DNA of 53,840 bases. Source: Myxococcales bacterium (GTDB lineage: Bacteria > Myxococcota_A > UBA9160 > UBA4427). Made by a program: the position numbers and the translations under genes. Each line of letters opens with the position of its first letter. Positions within the stretch are counted from its first letter, which is position 1. Under the pieces are notes generated by a model that saw only the letters and a list, made by a program, of their open reading frames with translations, searched no databases and had not been told where the DNA came from. The stretch lies in NCBI GenBank assembly GCA_022563535.1, contig JADFNE010000030.1:1-53840 (forward strand), written 5' to 3'. Positions 15,950 to 25,037 of this stretch are shown in pieces.

Positions 15950-18076
15950 ATGCTTGGCCCGCTAGACAGCGATAGAACACCGCGAATCCTCGTCGTAGAC
16001 GACGACGCCACTTTCTTGCTCATGACAAACAAGACGATGAAGGCTTCGGGTTTCTTGGTCTACACCTGCAAAACTGGCGAGGAAGCGCTCGAAATCTTCA
16101 GCGAAGTGCAACCTGACATCGTACTGCTCGACGTGCGTCTTCCGGGCATCGACGGCATCGAGGTTTGCAGAGAGCTGCGCAAAGTTGCTGACGAAATGAT
16201 GCTTCCAATTCTGCTCGTCACCGGTGGCGTCGAGAAGGATGCCGTGGCTCGGGGCTACGCAGCCGGCGCCACCGACTTCATCGCGAAACCCGTGAATTGG
16301 GTTCACTTCGCACACCGAGCGGATCACCTGGTGCGCACCAGTCGTGGCTTGAGTGAACTGCGCTTCAACCGCGCGTCTCTGGCGACCGTACAGCGCATCG
16401 CGAAGCTTGGCAGCTTCACCTACGACCCGGAGACGACAGAGACGCGTTGGTCCGAGGAGTTGTGCTCGATTCTGGATCTCGACGTAGGTGCAGGAAATTC
16501 CGAAACCGATCTCTTCACCGACATGATTCATCCCGAAGATAAAGAACGCGTGGTCACCGTCAGCCAGGAAGCGTTGGACGCCGGCAAGAGCTTCACCGTG
16601 GACCACCGGCTGATCTTGCCCAACGGACAGGTGCGGCACGTACGTTACTGCGGCGAACTTCTCGACGATGGAATCGGTCGCAGCCTCGTGACCTGCATCG
16701 TTCAAGACAACACCCATCACACAAGGGCGTTGGATCAAATTCGCTATCTCGCCAATTTCGACGGATTGACGGGCCTCACGAACCGAAGACAGTTCAACGC
16801 CCGCCTGGTCGACACACTGAAACACGCGAAATTGAGCAAGAATCTCGTCGCCGTCTTGATCCTCGATGTCGATCGTTTCAAGGTCATCAATGACACCCTT
16901 GGTCACACCGCGGGCGATCGGATCCTGCAGGTCGTCGCCGATCGGGTCAACAATCAGGTGCGAGCCAGTGATTGCGTCGGGCGCACCCTGTCCCCTGGCC
17001 CCAGCGCAGAAGTTGCGCGGGTAGGCGGAGACGAATTTACGCTGTTCCTTCCCAGGATTGCGCATCCCACGGACGCGGGCCGAGTCGCAAAGCGCATCCT
17101 GGAGGCGATACCCGAGCCCATCGAAGTCGACGGACAACACTTGACCCTGACGGCCAGCATCGGCATATCGGTATATCCGCTCGACGGCCAGGACTCCGAA
17201 TCGCTCTTGCGTCAAGCGGGCCGGGCCATGACCTTTATCAAGTCCCAGGGCGGAAACAATTTTCAGTACTACACCGAGTCACTGAATCAGACCTCGCTAC
17301 GCCGGCTGGTGCTCGAATCCAAACTGCGTGAAGCAGTGGACCATGGAAGCTTGCATCTGGTCTATCAACCGAAGTGCGATCTTCGATCTGGAGAGGTAGT
17401 CGGGATGGAGGCGCTGTTGCGCTGGCATGAGCCCAACCTCGGCCTGATTCCCCCCGATGAGTTCATTCCTCTCGCCGAGGAAATCGGCTGCATCTCCAAG
17501 ATCGGTCAATGGGTTCTGCATGAAGCCACTCGGCAGAACAAGGCATGGCAGGACCGCGGACTGAAGCCGATCCCGGTGGCGGTGAATGTGTCGAGTCGGC
17601 AGTTTTCGGACACTAATCTTTTGGAAGTCGTCAAAGATATTCTGCAAGAAACTCAACTCGATCCACGTTTTCTCGAGCTCGAGATCACCGAAAGCGCCAT
17701 GCTCGAAGACGAAGACAAAACCACCCGTGCGCTCGAACAAATTCGCGAACTCGGCATCCGAATATCGCTCGACGATTTTGGCACCGGCTTCTCGTCGCTG
17801 AGTTATCTGAGAAGACTTCCCCTCGACACCCTCAAGATCGATCGCTCGTTCGTGATGGATCTGCCCGACGATCCAGACGCCAACGGAATTGTCGAAGCCA
17901 TCATCGCCATGGCCCACGTACTCAAGTTGCTCGTCATCGCCGAAGGGGTCGAGACCCAGGAGCAGCGCGATTTTCTGCGCAGCATCGAGTGCGACGAGAT
18001 GCAGGGCTACCTCTTCAGCAAACCCGTCCCACCGGACGAGTTCACCAAGTTCCTGCAAATGGAACCGACTCGCTGA
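15950..18076 (+). CDS. REC-PAS-GGDEF-EAL cyclic-di-GMP signalling protein
   Basis: 708 aa, cytoplasmic. Receiver domain at residues 11-125 (phosphorylatable D61 in LLDVRLPG, K113), PAS at about 140-260, GGDEF at about 270-440 with an intact RVGGDEF (358-363), and EAL at about 455-700 (MEALLRWHEP, ISLDDFGTGFSSLSYL, EGVETQEQ). Both catalytic motifs look intact, so it may synthesise and/or hydrolyse c-di-GMP under control of phosphorylation. An insertion of about a dozen residues (after ASD at 340) precedes the GGDEF turn, and no RxxD inhibitory site is seen there. The ATG at 15950 follows GGGAG at good spacing; a TTG four codons earlier is less likely. It follows the DHH gene by 77 bp. Confidence 0.93.
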   Translation: MLGPLDSDRTPRILVVDDDATFLLMTNKTMKASGFLVYTCKTGEEALEIFSEVQPDIVLLDVRLPGIDGIEVCRELRKVADEMMLPILLVTGGVEKDAVARGYAAGATDFIAKPVNWVHFAHRADHLVRTSRGLSELRFNRASLATVQRIAKLGSFTYDPETTETRWSEELCSILDLDVGAGNSETDLFTDMIHPEDKERVVTVSQEALDAGKSFTVDHRLILPNGQVRHVRYCGELLDDGIGRSLVTCIVQDNTHHTRALDQIRYLANFDGLTGLTNRRQFNARLVDTLKHAKLSKNLVAVLILDVDRFKVINDTLGHTAGDRILQVVADRVNNQVRASDCVGRTLSPGPSAEVARVGGDEFTLFLPRIAHPTDAGRVAKRILEAIPEPIEVDGQHLTLTASIGISVYPLDGQDSESLLRQAGRAMTFIKSQGGNNFQYYTESLNQTSLRRLVLESKLREAVDHGSLHLVYQPKCDLRSGEVVGMEALLRWHEPNLGLIPPDEFIPLAEEIGCISKIGQWVLHEATRQNKAWQDRGLKPIPVAVNVSSRQFSDTNLLEVVKDILQETQLDPRFLELEITESAMLEDEDKTTRALEQIRELGIRISLDDFGTGFSSLSYLRRLPLDTLKIDRSFVMDLPDDPDANGIVEAIIAMAHVLKLLVIAEGVETQEQRDFLRSIECDEMQGYLFSKPVPPDEFTKFLQMEPTR

Positions 18077-18186
18077 ACTGCACTAGAACGCGTGCGTTCG
18101 TCGACAAAGCGGCGCTGGAACGCTCACACGGCGGAGCTATAGTCGCGGTGCCGCGAACCATTGCAGCAAGGAACCCCCCGGAAACC

Positions 18187-18654
18187 ATGGCCATTCCCAT
18201 CGTCATTCCCGACATCGCCTCCCTCAAGAACTACATCGGCAAGCCGCTGGGCCAGAGCGACTGGATCACTGTGACCCAGGAACAGATCCAACACTTCGCC
18301 GAGGCGACTGGCGATCACCAGTGGATCCATGTGGACGTCGAGCGCGCAAAGACAGATTCGCCTTTTGGCGGCACCATCGCCCACGGGTACCTGACGCTCT
18401 CCCTGACCCCGACGCTGCTGCCACAAATTGTCCGAGTCGAGAACGCGTCGCGCACCATCAACTACGGCATCGACAAATTGCGTCTGCCGGTTCCGGTTCC
18501 CGCGGGCGCGCGAGTGCGTCTTTCCGCCGAGATCAAGCACGTCCGCAATGTCCCGGGTGGTGCGGCGCGGGTCACGTTCGCAGTCAAAATCCATCTCGAA
18601 AACACGACCAGGCCCTGCTGCACCGCCGACGCGATCTACGTCTACTTTCCGTAG
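18187..18654 (+). CDS. MaoC-type (R)-specific enoyl-CoA hydratase
   Basis: 155 aa, a single hotdog domain of standard length. The hydratase-2 signature FAEATGDHQWIHVDVERA carries the catalytic Asp/His pair, followed by SPFGGTIAHGYLTLSL. It would hydrate trans-2-enoyl-CoA to (R)-3-hydroxyacyl-CoA, or act as a dehydratase in fatty acid or polyketide metabolism. The ATG at 18187 was chosen because the conserved domain begins there; the frame is open upstream but without family similarity. The next gene, nadE, follows after 48 bp, but no functional link is evident. Confidence 0.93.
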   Translation: MAIPIVIPDIASLKNYIGKPLGQSDWITVTQEQIQHFAEATGDHQWIHVDVERAKTDSPFGGTIAHGYLTLSLTPTLLPQIVRVENASRTINYGIDKLRLPVPVPAGARVRLSAEIKHVRNVPGGAARVTFAVKIHLENTTRPCCTADAIYVYFP

Positions 18655-18702
18655 CCGCCAAGCAGCCCCGAAGACTCCCGATCGAAGGTATGCTCACCCG
18701 CG

Positions 18703-20379
18703 ATGAAGATCGCATTGGCCCAAGTGAATCCCACCGTCGGCGACCTGGTCGGCAACCGCAGACTCGTCGAGGAAGCGGCCGACAAGGCACGACGTGCGGG
18801 CGCAGACCTGGTGGTGTTGCCCGAAATGGTGCTCACCGGATACCCGCCCATGGACCTGCTCGAGCGGGACGGCTTTGTGCGGGATCAACTGCAGGAGCTC
18901 GAGAACCTGTTGCCGGCCTCGAACGGGATCGCGATCGCCCTCGGTGCGGTGCTGCGAGAGAACGACGGGCGACCATCCGGCGCAAGCGACCTGGTCAACG
19001 CGGGCGTTCTGCTCGAGAACGGCAAGCAGGTCCACATCCAATCCAAGACACTGCTGCCGAGTTACGACGTGTTCGACGAAAAACGCTACTTCGCCCCGTC
19101 GCAAAAACGCGAGATCGCTCGGGTCAATGGGACCGCCCTGGGAATTGCGATCTGCGAGGATACCTGGTGCGAACAAATCCCCTACGACATCAATCCCGTC
19201 GCAGAGATGGTCAGGGCGGGCGCTTCACTGATCCTCAATCCATCGGCTTCACCCTGGCATGCGGGCAAAGCGGCAGAGCGACGGCAGATGCTGGTCGACC
19301 TCGCCAGGAATCACCAGGTCCCCATCGTGTTCGTCAACCAGGTCGGGGGCAACGATGAACTGATCTTCGACGGCGGATCCTTTGTAACCGATGCGAGCGG
19401 ACGCATCTCGGGCCTGTTGCCGAGCTTTGAGTCGGGCCTTTCCTTTGTCGATATGGAAATGCCCGGCGGTTCGATCAGCGATCCGGTCGACGACGTTGTT
19501 GATGACGTAGTAGACGTGGTCGATCTCGACAACGCCGCCCAACTCGAAGCCGGGTTGGTGCTCGGGATCCGCGACTACTTCCACAAACAACAGCTGCCCC
19601 CCGGCGCCGTTATCGGACTTTCGGGCGGGATCGACTCCGCCGTCACCGCCCATCTCGCAGTAGAGGCGTTGGGAGCCGATCGAGTGCTTGGGATCGCGAT
19701 GCCGGGCCCCTACTCGTCAGACCACAGCGTCGATGATGCCCACGCGCTCGGAGAGTTGCTCGGGATCGAAGTGCGCGAGGTGTCGATCGCGACGATCTAC
19801 GAAGGCTACAGAAGCGTGTTCGCGGGACTCTTCGGCGAACAGGACGACTACGGACTCACCCAGCAGAACATCCAGTCGCGGATTCGCGGGGCCATCTTGA
19901 TGGCGGTGTCCAATCACGAAGGACGCCTGGTTCTCGCCACTGGAAACAAGAGCGAGCTTTCCGTCGGCTACTGCACTCTCTACGGTGATACGGTCGGGGG
20001 ATTGTGCGTGCTCGGAGACGTATACAAACACGACGTCTACGCGATCGCGCGCCACGCAAACCGCAAGCAACCGCACATCCCCGCAAACACCATCACCAAA
20101 CCACCCTCTGCCGAACTCGCCGCAGACCAACTGGACAGCGACGACCTGCCCGATTACGACATCCTCGATTCACTACTCGAACAGTGCATCGAAGGAGAAC
20201 TGGGAGCGACAAGTGTTCAGATACCCGATGGATGTCCACCGGAAGTCGCTGAGAAAGCAATAAGAAGACTGGATCGCAATGAATACAAACGCAGGCAGGC
20301 GCCGCTCGTGCTTCGCACTACAGCGAAGGCTTTCGGTACAGGGCGCCGCATGCCGATTGTTCATCGATATTTGCGGTGA
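18703..20379 (+). CDS. nadE: Glutamine-dependent NAD+ synthetase
   Basis: 558 aa, the two-domain form. Residues 1-255 are a nitrilase-type glutaminase with the Glu-Lys-Cys triad in LPEMVLTGYPP, SKTLLPSYDVFDEKRYF and IAICEDTWCEQ. Residues about 275-558 are the ATP-pyrophosphatase synthetase domain with the P-loop GLSGGIDSAVTAHLAV and ATGNKSELSVGYCTLYGD. It amidates deamido-NAD using ammonia channelled from glutamine. The linker between the domains (around 262-278) is an odd, repetitive acidic string rich in D and V (VDDVVDDVVDVVD). A REP-like hairpin repeat starts 11 bp after the stop codon. Confidence 0.96.
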   Translation: MKIALAQVNPTVGDLVGNRRLVEEAADKARRAGADLVVLPEMVLTGYPPMDLLERDGFVRDQLQELENLLPASNGIAIALGAVLRENDGRPSGASDLVNAGVLLENGKQVHIQSKTLLPSYDVFDEKRYFAPSQKREIARVNGTALGIAICEDTWCEQIPYDINPVAEMVRAGASLILNPSASPWHAGKAAERRQMLVDLARNHQVPIVFVNQVGGNDELIFDGGSFVTDASGRISGLLPSFESGLSFVDMEMPGGSISDPVDDVVDDVVDVVDLDNAAQLEAGLVLGIRDYFHKQQLPPGAVIGLSGGIDSAVTAHLAVEALGADRVLGIAMPGPYSSDHSVDDAHALGELLGIEVREVSIATIYEGYRSVFAGLFGEQDDYGLTQQNIQSRIRGAILMAVSNHEGRLVLATGNKSELSVGYCTLYGDTVGGLCVLGDVYKHDVYAIARHANRKQPHIPANTITKPPSAELAADQLDSDDLPDYDILDSLLEQCIEGELGATSVQIPDGCPPEVAEKAIRRLDRNEYKRRQAPLVLRTTAKAFGTGRRMPIVHRYLR

Positions 20380-20390
20380 GTCTTTGTCCT

Positions 20391-20430
20391 GTTGCGGGGC
20401 TTTGGGGGTGAGCCTCGGGAGCTTCCTTCT
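20391..20430 (+). repeat. REP-like hairpin repeat, copy 1
   Basis: This sequence begins gttgcggggctttggg and matches 53803-53840 at roughly 32 of 38 positions. Both copies can fold into a stem of CGGGGC(T) with (A)GCCTCG, 6-7 bp including one G-T pair, around a 9-11 base loop. Both follow a gene's stop codon closely. The stem is preceded by GTTG, reminiscent of the conserved tetranucleotide that RAYT transposases read at the foot of REP hairpins. A RAYT gene lies 183 bp downstream. There is no T-run, so a plain terminator role is less likely. Confidence 0.6.
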
Positions 20431-20578
20431 ACTGAGCGTGTTGCCATTTGGGCATTGAGGGGAAGGGTCGTTGTGGAGGTGGTAGTTGTTGACGGGTATG
20501 GCGGCGGCGCGGACGGAGGTGAATCAAAGTTCGCGAATTGTAGTTTTGTTTATTTTATTTATCTGACGCATTATTAGG

Positions 20579-20606
20579 TTGACCGGGGCGCTGGTCCTGC
20601 TATAGT
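20579..20606 (+). promoter_or_regulatory. Sigma-70-type promoter giving an almost leaderless RAYT transcript
   Basis: TTGACC (20579-20584), a 16-bp spacer and TATAGT (20601-20606) form the best promoter match seen in the window. The RAYT ATG starts at 20613, where transcription would be expected to begin, so the message would be leaderless or nearly so; no ribosome binding site precedes this ATG. The spacer holds a small dyad, GACC-N8-GGTC (20581-20596), overlapping the -35 box, which could be an operator. The 232-bp gap before the gene also has an AT-rich run at 20540-20575. Confidence 0.55.
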
Positions 20607-20612
20607 ACAGGC

Positions 20613-21326
20613 ATGGCAGTAATCAAGCAGCTCGAACTCGCTGACTATGTCTTGCAGGAGAGAATGACCTCTGGGCATGGCGGCCCGCGCAAAGGGGCTG
20701 GGGCCAAGCGAGTTGGGCGGGGCCAGGAACCTCATCGACAGCGAGTTGGATTTCATAAACTTACTCCGGCCCATGTGACGTTGCGTGTTGTGAAGGGGCT
20801 CTCGAACCTTCGGCAACGATCACTCGTAATGGAAGTGCGCAAGACCTTCGCCCAGGGGTGTGAGCGCGGCGACTTTCGGTTGGTTGAGTATTCCATCCAG
20901 CACAATCATCTTCACATGATCGTTGAGGCGGAGTCTCAGGATGCCCTCTCTCGGGGCATGAAGTCGATTGCGGCTCGTTTTGCACTGGCTGTGAATCGTG
21001 TCTTCAAGCGCACAGGTAAGGTGATTGCAGGGCGTTATCACGTTCAGCTTCTCACTTCGCCCCAGCAGGTGCGCAACGCGCTTCGCTACGTACTTCTCAA
21101 TATTAGAAAGCACTTCAAACAGCGGAACGGTCATGCGCCGCAGGTGAAGATCGACGAAGCCTCTTCGGGCAGCCAGTTCGACGGCTGGCGCGCAAGCTCA
21201 AAGAGCTTGCGAGTGAAGGCATCCACCCAGGAAGAAGATATAGGAGTCGCCAAGGCAGCAAGCTGGCTCCTCAGCAAAGGCTGGCGCAGACGAGGCCTAA
21301 TCAACCTCTCCGCAATACCTGGCTGA
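20613..21326 (+). CDS. REP-associated tyrosine transposase (RAYT, Y1/IS200-like)
   Basis: 237 aa. The N-terminus (KQLELADY, then HGGPRKGAGAKR) and the stretch PAHVTLRVVKGLSNLR are typical of the RAYT family. The HUH metal-binding motif is HNHLHMIVEA, and the probable nucleophile is the tyrosine in NALRYVLLNIRKH. These proteins cut and join single-stranded REP hairpins and are usually single-copy, domesticated genes rather than mobile IS elements. Starting at 20613 keeps the conserved N-terminal motif; an ATG at 20664 with AGGAG upstream would lose it. REP-like hairpins lie before the gene and at the window's end. It converges on the alcohol dehydrogenase gene with a 17-bp gap. Confidence 0.9.
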   Translation: MAVIKQLELADYVLQERMTSGHGGPRKGAGAKRVGRGQEPHRQRVGFHKLTPAHVTLRVVKGLSNLRQRSLVMEVRKTFAQGCERGDFRLVEYSIQHNHLHMIVEAESQDALSRGMKSIAARFALAVNRVFKRTGKVIAGRYHVQLLTSPQQVRNALRYVLLNIRKHFKQRNGHAPQVKIDEASSGSQFDGWRASSKSLRVKASTQEEDIGVAKAASWLLSKGWRRRGLINLSAIPG

Positions 21327-21343
21327 AAACTCTCCCCCCCCCA

Positions 21344-22300
21344 CTATCCCCCGCAATCAATCAATACCTTCAACACCCCGCCTTCCCCTGCCTTCGCCAA
21401 AGCATCCTCCGCCTGCTCCAGCCCGTAACGCTCCGCAATCATCGCTTCCACCTCCACACTTCCATCCTCCAACGCCGCAAGCGCCGGGGCGAAGGGTCCG
21501 CAGCGCGAGCCCACTACCTGGATTTCGTTGATGACCAGCGGAGAGAGGTCGATTGCTTCGGGGTGTGCAACCGTGCTCTTGAGCACCATGGTACCGCGTG
21601 GCCGAGTCGCGGCGATTGCCCGGGCGAAGCCCGCCGAACTGCCCGTGGCTTCTACCACGATGTCGCCCAGCTCGGAACTTGCGTCCCAATCTGCGAGTAG
21701 ACACGTTGCGATGCCTCGAGCTTCCATCAGTGCGAGTTTCTCGGGATGTTTTCCGATCGTCGTGACCGAGGCTCCGGTCGTCTGCATGACCTGACTGATG
21801 AGCAGGCCCAGGCGGCCGTCGCCGAAGACCAATACTCGGTGCTCGGGTCGAAGCTTGACTTGTTCGAGGATTTCGAATGCTGCCGCGAGCGGTTCGGTGA
21901 AGACTGCGGCTTCGTCGGGTACCGAGTCTGGAACTCGGTGTAGATTGCCAATCGGCATGGCGATGCGCTCAGCGAAGGCGCCGTCTGCACCCAGAATGCC
22001 GATCACGCTTCGGTTGGGGCAGTGGCGCCCAAGGTTCTGGCGACAACTCGCGCAGGTGCCGCACGCGATGTTGATCTCTCCGACCACCCGAGATCCGATC
22101 CATTCGGTGGGGCCTTCTTCCACGCACCCCACGAATTCGTGACCCAAAATTCCGCGGTAGTCCATGTATCCGCGAGTGATTTCAAGATCGGTGGCGCAGA
22201 CGCCGGCGAGACTGACTCGAACGCCGACGCGTCCCGCGAGAACTGGATCGGGCCGCTCGACCACCCGCGCTTGCTCGCCGTCAAAATACAGTGCTCGCAT
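21344..22300 (-). CDS. Zinc-dependent medium-chain alcohol dehydrogenase family protein
   Basis: 318 aa, slightly short for the family. GroES-like N-terminal domain with the catalytic-zinc region GVCATDLEITRGYMDY and GHEFVG, and four structural-zinc cysteines in CGTCASCRQNLGRHC. The Rossmann domain starts at LVFGDGRLGLLISQVM; the nucleotide-binding loop is GDGRLG rather than GxGxxG, a tolerated variant. It should oxidise an alcohol or polyol with NAD(P)+; the substrate is not evident. It is 58 bp downstream of the RND exporter on the same strand, so possibly co-transcribed. Confidence 0.92.
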   Translation of the reverse strand: MRALYFDGEQARVVERPDPVLAGRVGVRVSLAGVCATDLEITRGYMDYRGILGHEFVGCVEEGPTEWIGSRVVGEINIACGTCASCRQNLGRHCPNRSVIGILGADGAFAERIAMPIGNLHRVPDSVPDEAAVFTEPLAAAFEILEQVKLRPEHRVLVFGDGRLGLLISQVMQTTGASVTTIGKHPEKLALMEARGIATCLLADWDASSELGDIVVEATGSSAGFARAIAATRPRGTMVLKSTVAHPEAIDLSPLVINEIQVVGSRCGPFAPALAALEDGSVEVEAMIAERYGLEQAEDALAKAGEGGVLKVLIDCGG

Positions 22301-22358
22301 GTGCTTGACCCCGTCGTGGATCTGATCTTGGTCCGCAGCTTTTGCGCTCAGCGTTCGG

Positions 22359-25037
22359 TCAGCTTCGCAAGCGACGAAGTTTGAGCAGCGCGGGCAGAAT
22401 CACCAGGTTGGTAAAGACAGTCAGGACCATGCCCCCCGTCAGCAGGATCCCGAGACTCGAAAGCCCGTTGTGGCCGGAAAAGGCGAGAGTTCCGAAGGCG
22501 ACGGTCGTCGTGAGCGCACTGTAGAAAACAGCCCTCGCGGTGGTCGTACCCATCAACTCGGCGGCATCGTCCTTCAGGTTTTCCGCGCGGTGGACCAGGT
22601 GGATGCCGCTATCGACGCCGATGCCGAGCAGCAGGGGGATCACGATCACATTGGCAAACTGAAACGGCAGGTCGAGCACCGCCATCATCGCGCAAATGAG
22701 CAGCGAACTGAGGAGGAGCGGCGCGGTGGCGAGCAAGATGGGAGCGGGCCGTCGCCAGAGAAGCCAAAGCAGCGCCCAGATCACCAGGATGGCAGAGATC
22801 AGCGCTTGGCGAAATGAATCGCGTATCGCCTTGGCGAACCCAACCAGGTTGACCGCCACTCCGGCCGCTTTTGGATCGATCGTGAGCACGGCATTGACGA
22901 ACCGGGTGAAGGACGCCTCGGTTTGCATGGTCTCGGCGGGAAAGACTTGAATGCGCGCATGGCCGTCTTCAGTGAGCATCCGCTTCACGAGGCCATAGGG
23001 AAGATCCTTCATCGTGATCCCGGTGGTGTTGAGCGATGCGTGCAGTCGCGCAATTTGATCCGGCAAATTGGAAAGCAAGATGTCGTCGAGGCTCGCCAGT
23101 GCGTCGTCGGGAGATTCGTCTTGTTCGACCCGCGCCAAAAAGACTTCCAGTCGCTCGTTCAATATGCGCATGCTTTTCGTGAGCGGGCTTTGCTTGTCGG
23201 GGAACTCGGTCGAGAGAAAACTGTGCAGATCGCGGATTGCCGCGACCTGCATTTCCACCGAGAAGGGTTTGCTGTCGGTTTCGTCCCCACCGCCCGGCGT
23301 CTCCAGCATGAAGGCGATGTCCGAAAGAATTTCGAGCTTCTCTTCCTGATCCTCGGGAATGTAGTCACTCAGGATGATCGTCTGTTCGACCTCGTCGAGG
23401 GCCGCAAACTGATCGGCTCGCTCACGAGCGATCTCGAGGTTTGGGGCGACCGAATTGATGAACCAGGGCGATGAGGTCCCCGCCTGGGCGAGCAGATCGT
23501 CAAACGCCTGTACCGAAACCGCTGCGGGATTGCGCATGTTGATCACGTTGGGATCGAATCGCAGATAGGGGAACGCGGCCAGCGAGATCAGGCCGGCCAA
23601 GCCTCCAAAGATCGCCACTCTCCCGGGCATGCGTTCGAGCGGCGCCCACCAGGGATGTTGAAATCGGAATGATGTATTCGCGACGGACTGCGGACTCACA
23701 TGCATCACGCTCGTGAGCATCGCGGGGAACAGCGTCATGGTCTGGAATAGAAGGATGAACATACCGCCGCCGGCGATCAGTCCCAACTCGGCGATTCCGA
23801 GGTACTGGGTGGGGACGAAGACGAAGAAACCGACGGCCGTTGTCATTGCGCAGATCAAGAGAGAGCTTCCCACGCTCTCGGCCGATCCGCGCATCGCTTC
23901 TTCGTGGCTGTGACCCTGCTGCAGCAGGTCGCCGTAGCACATCCCGAGATGAATGCCGAAGTCTACGCCGAGCCCGATGAACAATACCGCGAAGGACATC
24001 GAGACGATGTTGAGGTGGCCGATCGCAATCGCGGCGAACGCGCCGGTCCATATCAGGCCCGTGAGCAGTGATACCAGGCAGGCAATGACGATTGGAACCG
24101 AGCGCAGTGCAAAGTACAGGACTACCGCCACCACGAAGAAACAGAAGATGCCGCCAATCCCAATCTCCCAGATGATGCCGAACATTTCTTCGTAGTTGAG
24201 CGCCGGGTTTCCGGTGATGCGGACGACCACACCCGCTTCGGGATCGAGATCGAGTTCGTCTGCGATTTGGTGAATCATCTCCATGGGGCGAGCAGCAGAA
24301 AAGACGTTCTTGAAATCGAGAATGGGATGAACGACCAGGACCCGGCGGGTAACTGACTCGATCGCCGAGCCTTCAAGCAGCATCTCTTCCCAAGAGATGG
24401 CGACCGGGAACTCCGTAAAGACCGCAAGGGTCGCGTCGCCGAAACGTTCGAGCACTGAAGGCCAGTTCTCGACCCCCAGGCCTTCGTCGCGGGCGGCCTC
24501 GAGGCCCTGGGTCAGCAAGCTGGTCATGTTGGCGAGGCTCGGATCCTGATCCAGAGCGGCGATCAGCGGTTGGACTTGCGCCATCTGGTCCGCAAAATCG
24601 TCGAGCTGTTCTGGAGTCTGGTAAAGCAAACCATTGCGCTCGAAGAAGCTTCCCCCTCCCGGCGCGTAGACGTCAGAAAAATAATCTGGAAGTCGACGCA
24701 TGCGATGCCCGAGCTTGAGGGCCGCCAGCCTGGAGAGCTCCGGTGTCTTGGCGTCGATGACTACGAAGAGGGCGTTTTCGAGGTTTGGAAAGAGACGGGT
24801 GAATGCTTCGTGATTGATCCGAGCGGGTAGATCTTCGGAGATGAGGCTCACGGCGTCAGAGTTGATACTCAGGTTTTCGAACGTGTAGCCGAGCAGGACA
24901 AGGGTGGTTACGAGGATTGCCACGACGAAACGGCGCGCGTGCCGCATGACGAGCGACACCCAGCGCACGATTTTTTCTGACAGGTAGCCGTCAATTCGGT
25001 CTTGTACGCTGATCGATTGTGAATGACGATCACTCAC
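22359..25037 (-). CDS. RND/MMPL-family exporter, HpnN-like
   Basis: 892 aa with the duplicated RND layout: one N-terminal membrane helix (about 36-52), a large periplasmic domain, a five- or six-helix bundle (about 285-450), a second periplasmic domain and a second bundle (about 730-885). The motifs FIGLGVDFGIHLGMCYGDLL and LLGIGVDSGIHLVHR each carry the Gly-Asp pair of the proton relay. Length and layout fit the hopanoid-associated HpnN transporter that moves hopanoids to the outer membrane, but no hopanoid-cyclase genes are in the window, so substrate is inferred. GTG start with AGGAG six bases upstream. Confidence 0.88.
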   Translation of the reverse strand: MSDRHSQSISVQDRIDGYLSEKIVRWVSLVMRHARRFVVAILVTTLVLLGYTFENLSINSDAVSLISEDLPARINHEAFTRLFPNLENALFVVIDAKTPELSRLAALKLGHRMRRLPDYFSDVYAPGGGSFFERNGLLYQTPEQLDDFADQMAQVQPLIAALDQDPSLANMTSLLTQGLEAARDEGLGVENWPSVLERFGDATLAVFTEFPVAISWEEMLLEGSAIESVTRRVLVVHPILDFKNVFSAARPMEMIHQIADELDLDPEAGVVVRITGNPALNYEEMFGIIWEIGIGGIFCFFVVAVVLYFALRSVPIVIACLVSLLTGLIWTGAFAAIAIGHLNIVSMSFAVLFIGLGVDFGIHLGMCYGDLLQQGHSHEEAMRGSAESVGSSLLICAMTTAVGFFVFVPTQYLGIAELGLIAGGGMFILLFQTMTLFPAMLTSVMHVSPQSVANTSFRFQHPWWAPLERMPGRVAIFGGLAGLISLAAFPYLRFDPNVINMRNPAAVSVQAFDDLLAQAGTSSPWFINSVAPNLEIARERADQFAALDEVEQTIILSDYIPEDQEEKLEILSDIAFMLETPGGGDETDSKPFSVEMQVAAIRDLHSFLSTEFPDKQSPLTKSMRILNERLEVFLARVEQDESPDDALASLDDILLSNLPDQIARLHASLNTTGITMKDLPYGLVKRMLTEDGHARIQVFPAETMQTEASFTRFVNAVLTIDPKAAGVAVNLVGFAKAIRDSFRQALISAILVIWALLWLLWRRPAPILLATAPLLLSSLLICAMMAVLDLPFQFANVIVIPLLLGIGVDSGIHLVHRAENLKDDAAELMGTTTARAVFYSALTTTVAFGTLAFSGHNGLSSLGILLTGGMVLTVFTNLVILPALLKLRRLRS

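Noticed and set aside
20607-20670. Later RAYT start at ATG 20664
   Set aside because: It has AGGAG but only three bases away, and it would remove the conserved N-terminal KQLEL segment; kept only as an alternative.
21327-21352. Similarity between the run of C's after the RAYT gene (reverse complement gggatagtggggg) and ggggtagtgaggggg after the kinase stop
   Set aside because: Short, low-complexity and partly explained by the TAG stop codons; not counted as a repeat copy.
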